Positions 1 through 6,213 of a stretch of 12,487 nt of DNA are shown one piece after another (the first letter of the stretch is position 1; the number at the start of each line of letters is the position of its first letter). The position numbers and the translations under genes were made by a program. Source of the DNA: Clostridia bacterium (GTDB taxonomy: Bacteria; Bacillota; Clostridia; Oscillospirales; Acutalibacteraceae); NCBI GenBank assembly GCA_900755995.1, contig CAAEIM010000082.1, forward strand, positions 1-12,487, read 5' to 3'. Below the pieces are notes generated by a model. It ran no database searches. It was not told the origin of the DNA and was given only the letters and a program-made list of their open reading frames with translations.

Positions 1-1
1 A

Positions 2-634
2 TGCGGCGGCTCGGGCAGAGTTACAATAAGCCAGCGTACACCGTTCGGCGTTGTTCAGACTCAGCGTACCTGTGACGCCTGCCACGGCAAGGGCAAAACC
101 ATTGACAGCCCCTGTCCTAAGTGCGGAGGCTCAGGCAGAAAGCGCAAAACCAAAACCGTTGATATTACAATTCCGGCAGGCATCAAGGATCAGCAGATTC
201 TCAACGTAGGCGGCAGGGGCAACTCGGGCTATAACGGAGGCCCGTCTGGCGACCTGCATGTTTATGTAAATGTTAAGCCGCATCCTGTGTTTGAGCGCAG
301 GGGCGACGATGTGTGGTGCAATATGCCGCTCACCTTTGCTCAGGCGGCGCTCGGCGCAGAGGTTATTGTTCCTACTTTGGACGGCAAGGTTTCCTATATG
401 GTTCACGAGGGAACACAGCCGGGAGATGTATTCAAGCTCAAGGGCAAGGGTATTCAGCGCCTTAACGGCAGAGGCAAGGGCGACCAGTATGTGCGTGTGA
501 CCGTTGAAGTGCCGAGGAATCTTAGCTCGAAGCAGAAGAATATCATAAAAGAATTTGAAAATGTTACAAACGAGAAGAATTACGCTCAGCGCAACAGCTT
601 TTTTGAAAAGCTAAAGAAAATGTTTAACGATTAA
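2..634 (+). CDS. dnaJ: Chaperone protein DnaJ (Hsp40), C-terminal part, truncated by the window edge
   Basis: DnaJ is the cytoplasmic co-chaperone that delivers unfolded proteins to DnaK and stimulates its ATPase. Reading from position 2 with no stop gives about 210 residues. The frame opens inside the zinc-binding region: the tail of the second Cys motif (CGGSGRV), then CDACHGKG and CPKCGGSG, the third and fourth CxxCxGxG repeats. The substrate-binding beta domains follow, with DITIPAGIKD, GDLHVYVNVKPHPVFERRGDD and an LDGKV..GTQPGDVFKLKGKG segment, all typical of DnaJ. The J domain, Gly/Phe region and first zinc motif (roughly 170-190 residues by comparison with the usual 375-390) lie off the left edge. 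The stop is TAA at 632-634. The next gene, prmA, starts 37 bases later with no terminator between, so the two are probably co-transcribed, as in many Firmicutes where dnaK-dnaJ-prmA are linked. Identification is secure. Confidence 0.96.
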   Translation, partial: CGGSGRVTISQRTPFGVVQTQRTCDACHGKGKTIDSPCPKCGGSGRKRKTKTVDITIPAGIKDQQILNVGGRGNSGYNGGPSGDLHVYVNVKPHPVFERRGDDVWCNMPLTFAQAALGAEVIVPTLDGKVSYMVHEGTQPGDVFKLKGKGIQRLNGRGKGDQYVRVTVEVPRNLSSKQKNIIKEFENVTNEKNYAQRNSFFEKLKKMFND

Positions 635-671
635 TTCTGACAATATATCAGCATAAAGGGGCTTATCACCT

Positions 672-1607
672 ATGGAGGCTTGGACAGAAATAAAAATTGC
701 GGTAAACGCAAAGGATATAGACAGGGCGGGCGACATTGCAAATGTTGTAGTGCCTTACGGTATTTTTATTGAGGACTACACTGACCTTGAGCAGGAGGTT
801 CAGGAGATTGCTCATATCGACCTCATTGACGAGGACCTGCTGAAGAAAGACAGAAGCGTTGCCTATGTTCACGTTTACCTTGAGCCGGGGGTTTCTCCGA
901 ACGAGGCTGTGGCGTTTTTGTCGGAAAGGTATAAGGCTGAGGGCATTGAGCATAAGCTTGAGCTGCTCGACTGCGCCGAGGAGGATTGGAGAAATAACTG
1001 GAAAAAATATTTCAATCCCATAGAGGTCGGTGAAAAGCTGCTTATCCGTCCGAGCTGGAGAGATGACTATGACCCGCAGGGCAGAATTGTGCTTAACATC
1101 GACCCGGGTCTTGCCTTTGGCACGGGAAGCCACGAAACCACAAGGCTTTGTCTTGAAATGTGCGAAAAATATATGAAAAAGGGCGACAGGGTGCTTGACG
1201 TGGGCTGCGGAAGCGGTGTGCTCGGCATAGCCGCACTGCTTATGGGCGCAGACAGCGCAGTGGGCGTGGATATTGACGAGGTTGCGGCAAGAACCGCCGC
1301 CGAAAACGCAGAGATGAACAAGGTCGGCGACCGATTTACGGCAATTTGCGGCAGCTTTACCGAAAAGGTGAGCGGCAAATATGACATTGTGCTTGCAAAT
1401 ATTGTGGCTGACGCAATTATTTTTCTTTCAAAGGGAGTCAAGGACTTTATGAAAGACGGCGCCGTGTATATTATGAGCGGTATTATAGATACCCGTGCCG
1501 ATGAGGTTAAGGCTGCGGTTGGCAGAGATTTTGATATTATTGAAGAATACCTTGAAAAGGGCTGGGTTTGTCTTGCAGCCAAGGCAAAAAACGAACAGCC
1601 ATCATAA
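672..1607 (+). CDS. prmA: Ribosomal protein L11 methyltransferase PrmA
   Basis: PrmA uses S-adenosylmethionine to trimethylate amino groups of ribosomal protein L11 in the cytoplasm. The 311-residue product has the usual family length. Visible signatures are NNWKKYF (108-114) at the end of the N-terminal L11-recognition domain, the family motif DPGLAFGTGSHETT (144-157), SAM motif I VLDVGCGSGVLGI (174-186), the acidic ribose-binding loop GVDID (198-202), and LANI (241-244), the post-motif that stands where other methyltransferases have NPPY. The start ATG at 672 is preceded by AAAGGGG at 655-661, a good ribosome binding site. The gene sits 37 bases after dnaJ, a common Firmicutes arrangement; the usual next gene, the 16S rRNA methyltransferase rsmE, is not found here. 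No strong terminator follows, so transcription may run on into the next gene. Confidence 0.97.
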   Translation: MEAWTEIKIAVNAKDIDRAGDIANVVVPYGIFIEDYTDLEQEVQEIAHIDLIDEDLLKKDRSVAYVHVYLEPGVSPNEAVAFLSERYKAEGIEHKLELLDCAEEDWRNNWKKYFNPIEVGEKLLIRPSWRDDYDPQGRIVLNIDPGLAFGTGSHETTRLCLEMCEKYMKKGDRVLDVGCGSGVLGIAALLMGADSAVGVDIDEVAARTAAENAEMNKVGDRFTAICGSFTEKVSGKYDIVLANIVADAIIFLSKGVKDFMKDGAVYIMSGIIDTRADEVKAAVGRDFDIIEEYLEKGWVCLAAKAKNEQPS

Positions 1608-1650
1608 AACTGTCACAATAGCGTGATAAAATCAAAATAATTATAATGCT

Positions 1651-1656
1651 AGGAGG
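1651..1656 (+). promoter_or_regulatory. Ribosome binding site that fixes the start of the 174-residue membrane protein
   Basis: AGGAGG ends 7 bases before the ATG at 1664. A second in-frame ATG at 1646 lies upstream of this site and has no Shine-Dalgarno sequence of its own, so 1664 is the better start. Confidence 0.85.
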
Positions 1657-1663
1657 CACAATT

Positions 1664-2188
1664 ATGAAAAAAGCAAATAAAAAAGATACTATTAATCTGT
1701 TTTTCTCGGCGTTTCTTGTTCTTGCGTTTATAGTATGCGCACACTTTTTCTCAAACTTTGCGGCAGGTCAGTCAAGTGTTACGGCAAATATAATTCAGTT
1801 GATTGCGTATGCTGTGTTCGGTCTGCTTCTGTTCTATGCAACCAGAGTAGGCGACGGCAAGCCGGTAAAGCGTTTTTCACCCGTTACATTAATCATTATG
1901 GTTTTGCCTGCCTTATACATAATGATAGCAAGCATTGCAAGCGGTATGCCGCTTCACGGTATATTTGTTGACGGCACATCCAATTTGAATATTATTACAA
2001 CCCTTGCGTGCGTTGCTTTCGGCTACGGCATTCCGTACTCCTTCCTCAGCGGCTATGAGCTTGAAAAAGAGGAGTCAGACACAAAGAGCAAGCCTGTTGA
2101 GGGCGGCATTGAGGCTGACATTGCAGAAAGCGATGAGGACGTGGAGAGTACAGACGTTGACGAGAGCGAAGAAAGCGCAGAGGAATAA
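1664..2188 (+). CDS. Uncharacterised four-helix membrane protein with acidic C-terminal tail
   Basis: I do not recognise this family. The start at 1664 gives 174 residues. Four hydrophobic segments are visible at about 10-30, 41-60, 72-93 and 107-128, joined by short loops; KKANKK at the N-terminus and VGDGKPVKR between helices 2 and 3 are the main positive stretches and suggest both ends lie in the cytoplasm (positive-inside rule). Residues 131-174 form a strongly acidic, Ser-rich tail (for example ESDEDVESTDVDESEE), probably disordered. No enzymatic motif is seen. It follows prmA by 56 bases and ends 20 bases before a clear intrinsic terminator, so it may be the last gene of the dnaJ-prmA transcript. 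The tail resembles in composition, but not in sequence, the acidic N-terminal region of the next protein. That it is a real gene rests on the ribosome binding site, the coherent membrane topology and the terminator. Confidence 0.85.
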   Translation: MKKANKKDTINLFFSAFLVLAFIVCAHFFSNFAAGQSSVTANIIQLIAYAVFGLLLFYATRVGDGKPVKRFSPVTLIIMVLPALYIMIASIASGMPLHGIFVDGTSNLNIITTLACVAFGYGIPYSFLSGYELEKEESDTKSKPVEGGIEADIAESDEDVESTDVDESEESAEE

Positions 2189-2207
2189 GTCTGAAAACCG
2201 AAGATTT

Positions 2208-2246
2208 AACAGCGACTTGACAAAATCGAGTCGCTGTTTTATTATT
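2208..2246 (+). terminator. Rho-independent terminator after the membrane protein gene
   Basis: A 12-bp stem (2208-2219 with 2227-2238, AACAGCGACTTG / CGAGTCGCTGTT, one G-U pair) encloses a 7-base loop and runs into a T-rich tract (TTTTATTATTT). It ends the upstream transcription unit and separates it from the next gene. Confidence 0.88.
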
Positions 2247-2332
2247 TAACAGGAACGGCGCACAGCAGTGCTTTATACTGTGCTGCTTAATAATTCCAAA
2301 TGATTTATTGCGCTTTTTGGCTGTATATAATA

Positions 2333-2339
2333 AAGAGGG
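2333..2339 (+). promoter_or_regulatory. Ribosome binding site deciding the start of the 255-residue acidic membrane protein
   Basis: AAGAGGG lies 7 bases before the ATG at 2347. An in-frame TTG at 2308 would add 13 residues but has no site upstream, so the ATG is preferred. Confidence 0.75.
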
Positions 2340-2346
2340 TGACATT

Positions 2347-3114
2347 ATGGATGAGATATATTCAAATTTTCGCCACGCAAGAAAAGACGAAGAGGATAAA
2401 TTTGCGGACGTTGAAAATTTTGATATAGATGATGAGGAATCTGAAAAAGACGAGAATGAATCGGATTTTTCAAGCACTGATTCGCAGGAGGAAGAGGACG
2501 GCGCAGAAAGCAAGGACAATGATGATTACGGCGATGACTTTGACTTTCAGACGGGCACGAGCTCACGCCGAAGGACTGATTCACCGCATAAAAGCAGCGG
2601 GGATTACGGCGACGGGTTTGAATCCCAGACAGGCAATGACAGACGGGAATTTCAGCAGACAAGACCTGATAAATACAGTGATGACGTAAATTTCGGCAAA
2701 GCTAAAAATGGCAAAAATCAGAATAAAAACAGCAAAGCTGCAACCATAGCTGTGGCTGTATCCGCAGTGGTGATTGTGGTGTGCGTGGTGGTTTTTGCGC
2801 TGTCAAAATGTTCTGACGGCAAATCGATTCCTGCCCCGACCACTCTTCCCTCAACGAAGGCTACTGCGGCTACAACAGAGCCTGCAACGGTGTATGTTGA
2901 GCCTGATACCGAGGAATACTATGAACCGGACACCACCGAATATGTTGAGGAAACTACAGAAGTCATAGAAACAGAGGCTTATACTGAACCTGTAACAGAG
3001 GAGGCGACGGAGGAATATACAGAGCCTTATACCGAGTATATTCCGGACGAAACCCAGTACGAACCCGAACCGGAACCGGAAACTGAGCCGGAAGAAACGG
3101 TGCAAATTGTATAA
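2347..3114 (+). CDS. Uncharacterised single-pass membrane protein with acidic inner domain and Glu/Thr/Pro-rich outer tail
   Basis: No known family is recognised. The 255 residues divide into three parts. Residues 1-120 are very acidic and polar, probably disordered, with an internal repeat DYGDxFxxQTG at 60-70 and again at 86-96 (26-residue spacing) and a weak third trace near 108-116. Residues 131-153 form one hydrophobic helix rich in Ala and Val, preceded by a basic stretch KAKNGKNQNKNSK (118-130), so the N-terminus should face the cytoplasm. Residues 160-255 are a low-complexity outer tail made of Thr, Glu, Pro and Tyr in near-repeats such as EPDTEEYYEPDTTEY and ending in alternating EP. 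There is no N-terminal signal peptide and no LPxTG anchor. Such tails are often wall-spanning spacers or glycosylated stalks, but this is inference. mrp follows 36 bases later without a terminator, so the two may share a transcript. Confidence 0.82.
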   Translation: MDEIYSNFRHARKDEEDKFADVENFDIDDEESEKDENESDFSSTDSQEEEDGAESKDNDDYGDDFDFQTGTSSRRRTDSPHKSSGDYGDGFESQTGNDRREFQQTRPDKYSDDVNFGKAKNGKNQNKNSKAATIAVAVSAVVIVVCVVVFALSKCSDGKSIPAPTTLPSTKATAATTEPATVYVEPDTEEYYEPDTTEYVEETTEVIETEAYTEPVTEEATEEYTEPYTEYIPDETQYEPEPEPETEPEETVQIV

Positions 3115-3150
3115 TAAATTGTTTATAATAAAATTGGAGATGAAAAAAAT

Positions 3151-3975
3151 ATGGGATGCAATCACGATTGTTCATCGTGCAGTTCTGACTGCAAAAGTAA
3201 AAATCCTGAAAGTATGCGTGAAAGCCTTAACGAGCACAGCAGTGTAAAAAAGGTGATAGCCGTAGTATCGGGCAAGGGAGGAGTAGGCAAAAGCCTTGTA
3301 ACCTCAACCCTTGCGGTGACCTTTAACCGCCTCGGCAAAAAGACCGCAATTCTTGACGCCGACATCACAGGCCCGTCCATACCAAAGGCATTTGGCATTA
3401 ACGAAAGGTGCAGGGGCAATGAGTACGGAATTATTCCTGTTACAACGGAAACCGGAATAGATATTATTTCCCTGAATCTTTTGCTTGATAATCCTACAGA
3501 CCCTGTTGTCTGGCGTTCACCTGTTATCACAGGTACGGTTAAGCAGTTCTGGAAAGACGTTATCTGGGATAACATAGACTATATGTTTGTTGATATGCCT
3601 CCGGGAACGGGCGATGTTCCGCTCACAGTGTTTCAGAGTTTGCCGATTGACGGCATAATAGTTGTTGCCTCTCCTCAGGAGCTTGTTTCAATGATTGTTG
3701 AAAAAGCGGTAAAAATGGCGGGAATGATGAATATCCCGATTTTGGGAATCGTTGAAAATATGAGCTATTTTGTATGTCCTGAGTGCGGCAAAAAACACTT
3801 TATTTTCGGCGACAGCCATATTGATGAAATAGCCGAACGCTACAATACAAAGGTGCTTGCTAAGCTTCCGATTGACAGTTCATTTGCAAGGTGTGTTGAC
3901 GACGGCAGAGTTGAATTGTTTGAGGGCGGCTACCTTGACGAAGCGGCGGCAGAAATCGAAAAGCAGCTTTTATAA
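3151..3975 (+). CDS. mrp: Mrp/NBP35-family Fe-S cluster carrier ATPase
   Basis: Proteins of the Mrp/ApbC/NBP35 family are cytoplasmic P-loop ATPases that bind an Fe-S cluster and pass it to target enzymes. The 274 residues show the deviant Walker A SGKGGVGKS (40-48), the second conserved Asp segment DADITGPS (69-76), switch-like VDMPPGTGD (147-155) and the cluster-binding CPEC (Cys209, Cys212) expected at the dimer interface. The N-terminus carries a compact Cys cluster, C3-x3-C7-x2-C10-x3-C14, which can hold another metal or cluster; the N-terminal MIP18-like domain of longer Mrp proteins is absent. The start at ATG 3151 is set by GGAGA at 3136-3140. A 14-bp hairpin terminator follows directly. 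The neighbouring genes do not point to a particular client. The family assignment is secure; the substrate is unknown. Confidence 0.95.
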   Translation: MGCNHDCSSCSSDCKSKNPESMRESLNEHSSVKKVIAVVSGKGGVGKSLVTSTLAVTFNRLGKKTAILDADITGPSIPKAFGINERCRGNEYGIIPVTTETGIDIISLNLLLDNPTDPVVWRSPVITGTVKQFWKDVIWDNIDYMFVDMPPGTGDVPLTVFQSLPIDGIIVVASPQELVSMIVEKAVKMAGMMNIPILGIVENMSYFVCPECGKKHFIFGDSHIDEIAERYNTKVLAKLPIDSSFARCVDDGRVELFEGGYLDEAAAEIEKQLL

Positions 3976-3984
3976 TGAAATATA

Positions 3985-4015
3985 AAAAGCTCTCTGAATT
4001 ATTCGGAGAGCTTTT
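3985..4015 (+). terminator. Hairpin terminator after mrp, possibly bidirectional
   Basis: A 14-bp stem (3985-3998 with 4002-4015) with a 3-base loop; arms AAAAGCTCTCTGAA and TTCGGAGAGCTTTT pair fully apart from one T-G pair. It begins with a run of A and ends with a run of four T, so it could stop transcription from either side. The T tract on the plus strand is short. Confidence 0.8.
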
Positions 4016-4077
4016 GCACTATCAAGTTTACTAAAAGGGACGAGATATAACACCCACTGATATGTCAAAATACATAA

Positions 4078-4106
4078 TTGCATTTGCTGTTCTAAAATGG
4101 TATAAT
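4078..4106 (+). promoter_or_regulatory. SigA-type promoter with extended -10 for the zinc-ribbon gene
   Basis: TTGCAT (4078-4083), 17 bases, then TATAAT (4101-4106) preceded by TGG, an extended -10 (TGn). Transcription would start near 4113, leaving a leader of about 42 bases. A second TATAAT at 4108-4113 overlaps the expected start. In the leader, AGTATA (4119-4124) and TATACT (4130-4135) form an inverted repeat with 5 bases between that could be an operator. Confidence 0.75.
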
Positions 4107-4154
4107 TTATAATAGCGAAGTATATTAATTATACTATTAGAAGGAGAGATAATT

Positions 4155-5327
4155 ATGAAATGTCCTAATTGCGGTAATGAATTTACGGGTAAGTTTTGCA
4201 CTAACTGCGGTACACCTGCTCCGACAGAAGAGCCTGCAAAGAAAGCCGACGCACAGGTGAATCAGCAGTCACAGCCAAATGGCTTTGGTGCAGACAGCTA
4301 TAACGCACAGCCTGCACAGCCAAACAATTTCGGCGCAGACAGCTACAACTCACAGCCGACACAGCCAAACAATTTCGGCGCAGACAGCTACAACTCACAG
4401 CCTGCTCAGCCAAATAATTTCGGTGTAGGCAGTTACAACTCACAGCCGGCACAATCAAACAATTTTGGCGGCAACGGCAATATTCCACAGCAGCCAAACG
4501 GCGTTCCGTCAAGCAACGGCTACAATGCTCCACAGTTTAATAACGCTCCAATGAACAATATGCCAAAGCCTCCTAAAAAGGGTATGAGCGGCGGCAAGAT
4601 TGCAGCTATTGTAATCAGTATTATTCTTGGCATACTTATTATTCTCGGTGTAATTATCGGCGTGGTTGCCTGTGGAATTATTAATGCTGTAGATGAGGGA
4701 TATAGCTATATAATGGATTATTCTTACAGCTACAGCGATGACAGCAGCTCATACTCTACAAGCAAATCAGAGTCATCAAGCAGCTATTTTGATGACGATG
4801 AAAAATTTGACGATGCTTCCTGCTGCTACTACGAAATAGACGAAAACGGTGAGGTTGTCATTACAGGCGTTAATATGTATATGCTTATAGATGATAACAA
4901 TGCAAAGAAAATGGAAGTTAAGATTCCAAGCACTATTGAGGGCAAAAAAGTAACAAAAATTTACAGCGCATATGTTTACAATCCAACATACCTCGACGAT
5001 GATGAAGTAGAGATCATCGTAACAGTTCCGGGTTCTGTCAAGAAGGTAGAGGAGTACGCATTCCTCGACTGCGATGGTCTGACTGAGATTATATTTGAGG
5101 AAGGCGTTGAGGAATTTGATGAAGTAGCTATTGTTGACTGTGAGCAGCTCAAGAAAATTACGGTTCCTGAGTCTGTAAAGACAATCGGCGAAAACTCACT
5201 CGGCTTTATTGAGGATTACAGCACATACACCTATGCTCCTGCCAAGGATCTTGTAATTGTTACAAAGAAGGATTCTGAGGCTGATAAGTTTGCTAAGAAG
5301 AATAACATTAAGGTTGAATACAACTGA
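4155..5327 (+). CDS. Zinc-ribbon membrane protein with 15-residue tandem repeats and BspA-like leucine-rich outer domain
   Basis: The function is unknown, but the architecture is clear in the 390 residues. Residues 1-20 are a zinc ribbon (Cys3, Cys6, Cys15, Cys18: CPNCG, then CTNCG). Residues 40-99 hold four 15-residue repeats of the form QPNNFGADSYNSQPA, with a decaying fifth. A single hydrophobic helix spans about 148-174 after the basic stretch KPPKKGMSGGK, placing the ribbon inside and the C-terminus outside. Residues 185-220 are a Ser/Tyr/Asp linker. Residues 226-350 contain BspA-type (LRR_5-like) units such as VTVPGSVKKVEEYAFLDCDGL, IIFEEGVEEFDEVAIVDCEQL and ITVPESVKTIGENSLGF, and the end resembles the cap that closes such domains. 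BspA-like repeats often mediate surface adhesion; a role here is inference. AAGGAGAG at 4141-4148 precedes ATG 4155. It has its own promoter and a hairpin after it, so it is probably monocistronic. Confidence 0.9.
   Translation: MKCPNCGNEFTGKFCTNCGTPAPTEEPAKKADAQVNQQSQPNGFGADSYNAQPAQPNNFGADSYNSQPTQPNNFGADSYNSQPAQPNNFGVGSYNSQPAQSNNFGGNGNIPQQPNGVPSSNGYNAPQFNNAPMNNMPKPPKKGMSGGKIAAIVISIILGILIILGVIIGVVACGIINAVDEGYSYIMDYSYSYSDDSSSYSTSKSESSSSYFDDDEKFDDASCCYYEIDENGEVVITGVNMYMLIDDNNAKKMEVKIPSTIEGKKVTKIYSAYVYNPTYLDDDEVEIIVTVPGSVKKVEEYAFLDCDGLTEIIFEEGVEEFDEVAIVDCEQLKKITVPESVKTIGENSLGFIEDYSTYTYAPAKDLVIVTKKDSEADKFAKKNNIKVEYN
4272..4451 (+). repeat. 45-bp coding tandem repeat, four copies
   Basis: Four in-frame 45-bp units begin at 4272, 4317, 4362 and 4407. 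Units two and three are identical except in the last two codons (CCGACA against CCTGCT), while units one and four have diverged by several bases. The period is a multiple of three, so copy-number change would keep the reading frame. The pattern suggests recent expansion. Confidence 0.92.
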
Positions 5328-5380
5328 TTTTTTGCAAATTCCCAAGTAAAATTTCTGTATAAAAACAAAATAATTAAAAA

Positions 5381-5410
5381 AACTGCTCCCTTTTCACATT
5401 GGGGGCAGTT
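5381..5410. terminator. Hairpin after the zinc-ribbon gene, stronger as a minus-strand terminator
   Basis: AACTGCTCCC (5381-5390) pairs with GGGGGCAGTT (5401-5410), 10 bp with one T-G pair and a 10-base loop. On the plus strand only TTCTT follows; on the minus strand the stem is followed by a run of T (the A run 5376-5382 and the A-rich bases before it). It lies 53 bases after the zinc-ribbon stop and probably ends that transcript, but its polarity fits the minus strand better. Confidence 0.65.
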
Positions 5411-5521
5411 CTTGCAGTATATGGGTAAAATTTTGGGGCAAAATACTATCTGCCGAGGCTTGAAACAGAAAATTGCAGGTAATTGCACGTAAATTACAGG
5501 CACAAAATCGGGATAAAATGC

Positions 5522-5551
5522 TTGACAAACTGATATTTGTTGAGTTATAAT
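5522..5551 (+). promoter_or_regulatory. Full-consensus SigA promoter of the str operon
   Basis: TTGACA (5522-5527), 18 bases, TATAAT (5546-5551): both hexamers match consensus exactly. Transcription would start near 5558, about 97 bases before rpsL. A strong promoter fits the ribosomal-protein and elongation-factor genes it drives. Confidence 0.92.
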
Positions 5552-5655
5552 ACTAAATTGTGGAGCAATGTGCAAGTATGCCTTGCTCAGCACAAACAGC
5601 CCTGTTTATCGGGGCGGTTAATCAATTTCTTAATATTTTGGGAAGGAGGAGAAAT

Positions 5656-6075
5656 ATGCCTACATTTAACCAGTTGGTAAGAAAGGGCAGAGAGGTTTCC
5701 GAGAAGAAAGCTAAGGCTCCTGCACTCTTAAAGGGTTGGAACTCTAAGAAGCGTGTTGCTATCAACCAGAGCTCACCACAGAAGAGAGGTGTGTGCACTG
5801 CCGTTAAGACAGCTACACCTAAAAAGCCTAACTCAGCGCTCAGAAAGATTGCCAGAGTAAGACTTTCTAACGGAATCGAAGTCAGCTCTTATATTCCGGG
5901 CGTAGGCCACAATCTTCAGGAGCACAGCGTTGTTCTTATTCGTGGCGGCCGTGTTAAGGACTTGCCTGGTGTTCGTTACCATATAGTTCGTGGTACACTT
6001 GACGCACAGGGTGTTGCAGGAAGAATGCAGTCCCGTTCTAAGTACGGCGCAAAGCGTCCAAAGGCAGGTAAATAA
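5656..6075 (+). CDS. rpsL: 30S ribosomal protein S12
   Basis: S12 sits in the decoding centre of the 30S subunit and controls translational accuracy. The start is ATG 5656, preceded by AAGGAGGA at 5643-5650; an open frame continues upstream to 5560, but that part is leader, not protein. The 139 residues match the family from MPTFNQLVRKGR to the end, with the insertion between residues 11 and 40 that Firmicutes S12 carry compared with E. coli. TPKKPNSALRK (54-64) has lysine at both positions of the streptomycin-contact pair and Lys101 is also present, so a drug-sensitive form is expected. Asp102 in KDLPG is the residue that can be beta-methylthiolated by RimO in other bacteria. It is the first gene of the str operon here. 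Confidence 0.98.
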   Translation: MPTFNQLVRKGREVSEKKAKAPALLKGWNSKKRVAINQSSPQKRGVCTAVKTATPKKPNSALRKIARVRLSNGIEVSSYIPGVGHNLQEHSVVLIRGGRVKDLPGVRYHIVRGTLDAQGVAGRMQSRSKYGAKRPKAGK

Positions 6076-6090
6076 GGAATTGACATAACT

Positions 6091-6114
6091 CAGACTTAAT
6101 GATTTTAAGTTCTG
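6091..6114 (+). other. Stem-loop in the rpsL-rpsG gap
   Basis: CAGACTTAA (6091-6099) pairs with TTAAG and TCTG (6105-6109, 6111-6114), a 9-bp stem with one bulged T and a 5-base loop. A full TTGACA (6080-6085) lies just before it, but no good -10 follows at the right distance. The gap between rpsL and rpsG is 145 bases, long for this operon. Confidence 0.45.
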
Positions 6115-6205
6115 CTATGCGGCAGGATTTCTATATATTATGGATTTCTTGTTGGCATACGGGAGTTTGTCGCTTTCGAGTACCTATGATATCTCAATTA
6201 TTGTG

Positions 6206-6213
6206 AAGGAGGG
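6206..6213 (+). promoter_or_regulatory. Ribosome binding site that fixes a GTG start for rpsG
   Basis: AAGGAGGG ends 7 bases before GTG 6221. The in-frame ATG at 6140 would add 27 residues unlike any S7 and has no such site. Confidence 0.92.

Larger units (their letters stand above)
5328..5655. other. 328-base gap without a gene: hairpin, phased repeats, rpsL promoter and leader
   Basis: No coding sequence is supported here. From left to right it holds the hairpin at 5381-5410, an A/T-rich stretch, three near-repeats of 10 bases at 5471-5500 (AATTGCAGGT, AATTGCACGT, AAATTACAGG), the consensus promoter at 5522-5551 and a leader of about 97 bases. The leader can fold: GCAAG (5572-5576) with CTTGC (5582-5586), or alternatively TGTGC (5569-5573) with GCACA (5590-5594), and GCCC (5599-5602) with GGGC (5612-5615). 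No known riboswitch or ribosomal-protein leader motif is recognised. Confidence 0.7.

Noticed and set aside
1642..1647. TATAAT just before the 174-residue membrane protein
   Set aside because: The transcript would begin inside the ribosome binding site and no -35 is present. Similar TATAAT at 2326-2331 and 3124-3129 have the same problem, so these are AT-rich leader sequences and not trusted promoters.
4272..4451. CRISPR-like array
   Set aside because: The repeats are contiguous with no spacers and are translated in frame as part of a protein.
4201..4533. Minus-strand open frame over the tandem repeats, with Cys-rich repeated peptide
   Set aside because: It is the reverse-strand shadow of the 45-bp repeats of the zinc-ribbon gene, with no ribosome binding site.
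5560..5655. In-frame upstream extension of rpsL
   Set aside because: The sequence lies at the transcription start of the consensus promoter and is unlike S12; ATG 5656 has an excellent ribosome binding site.
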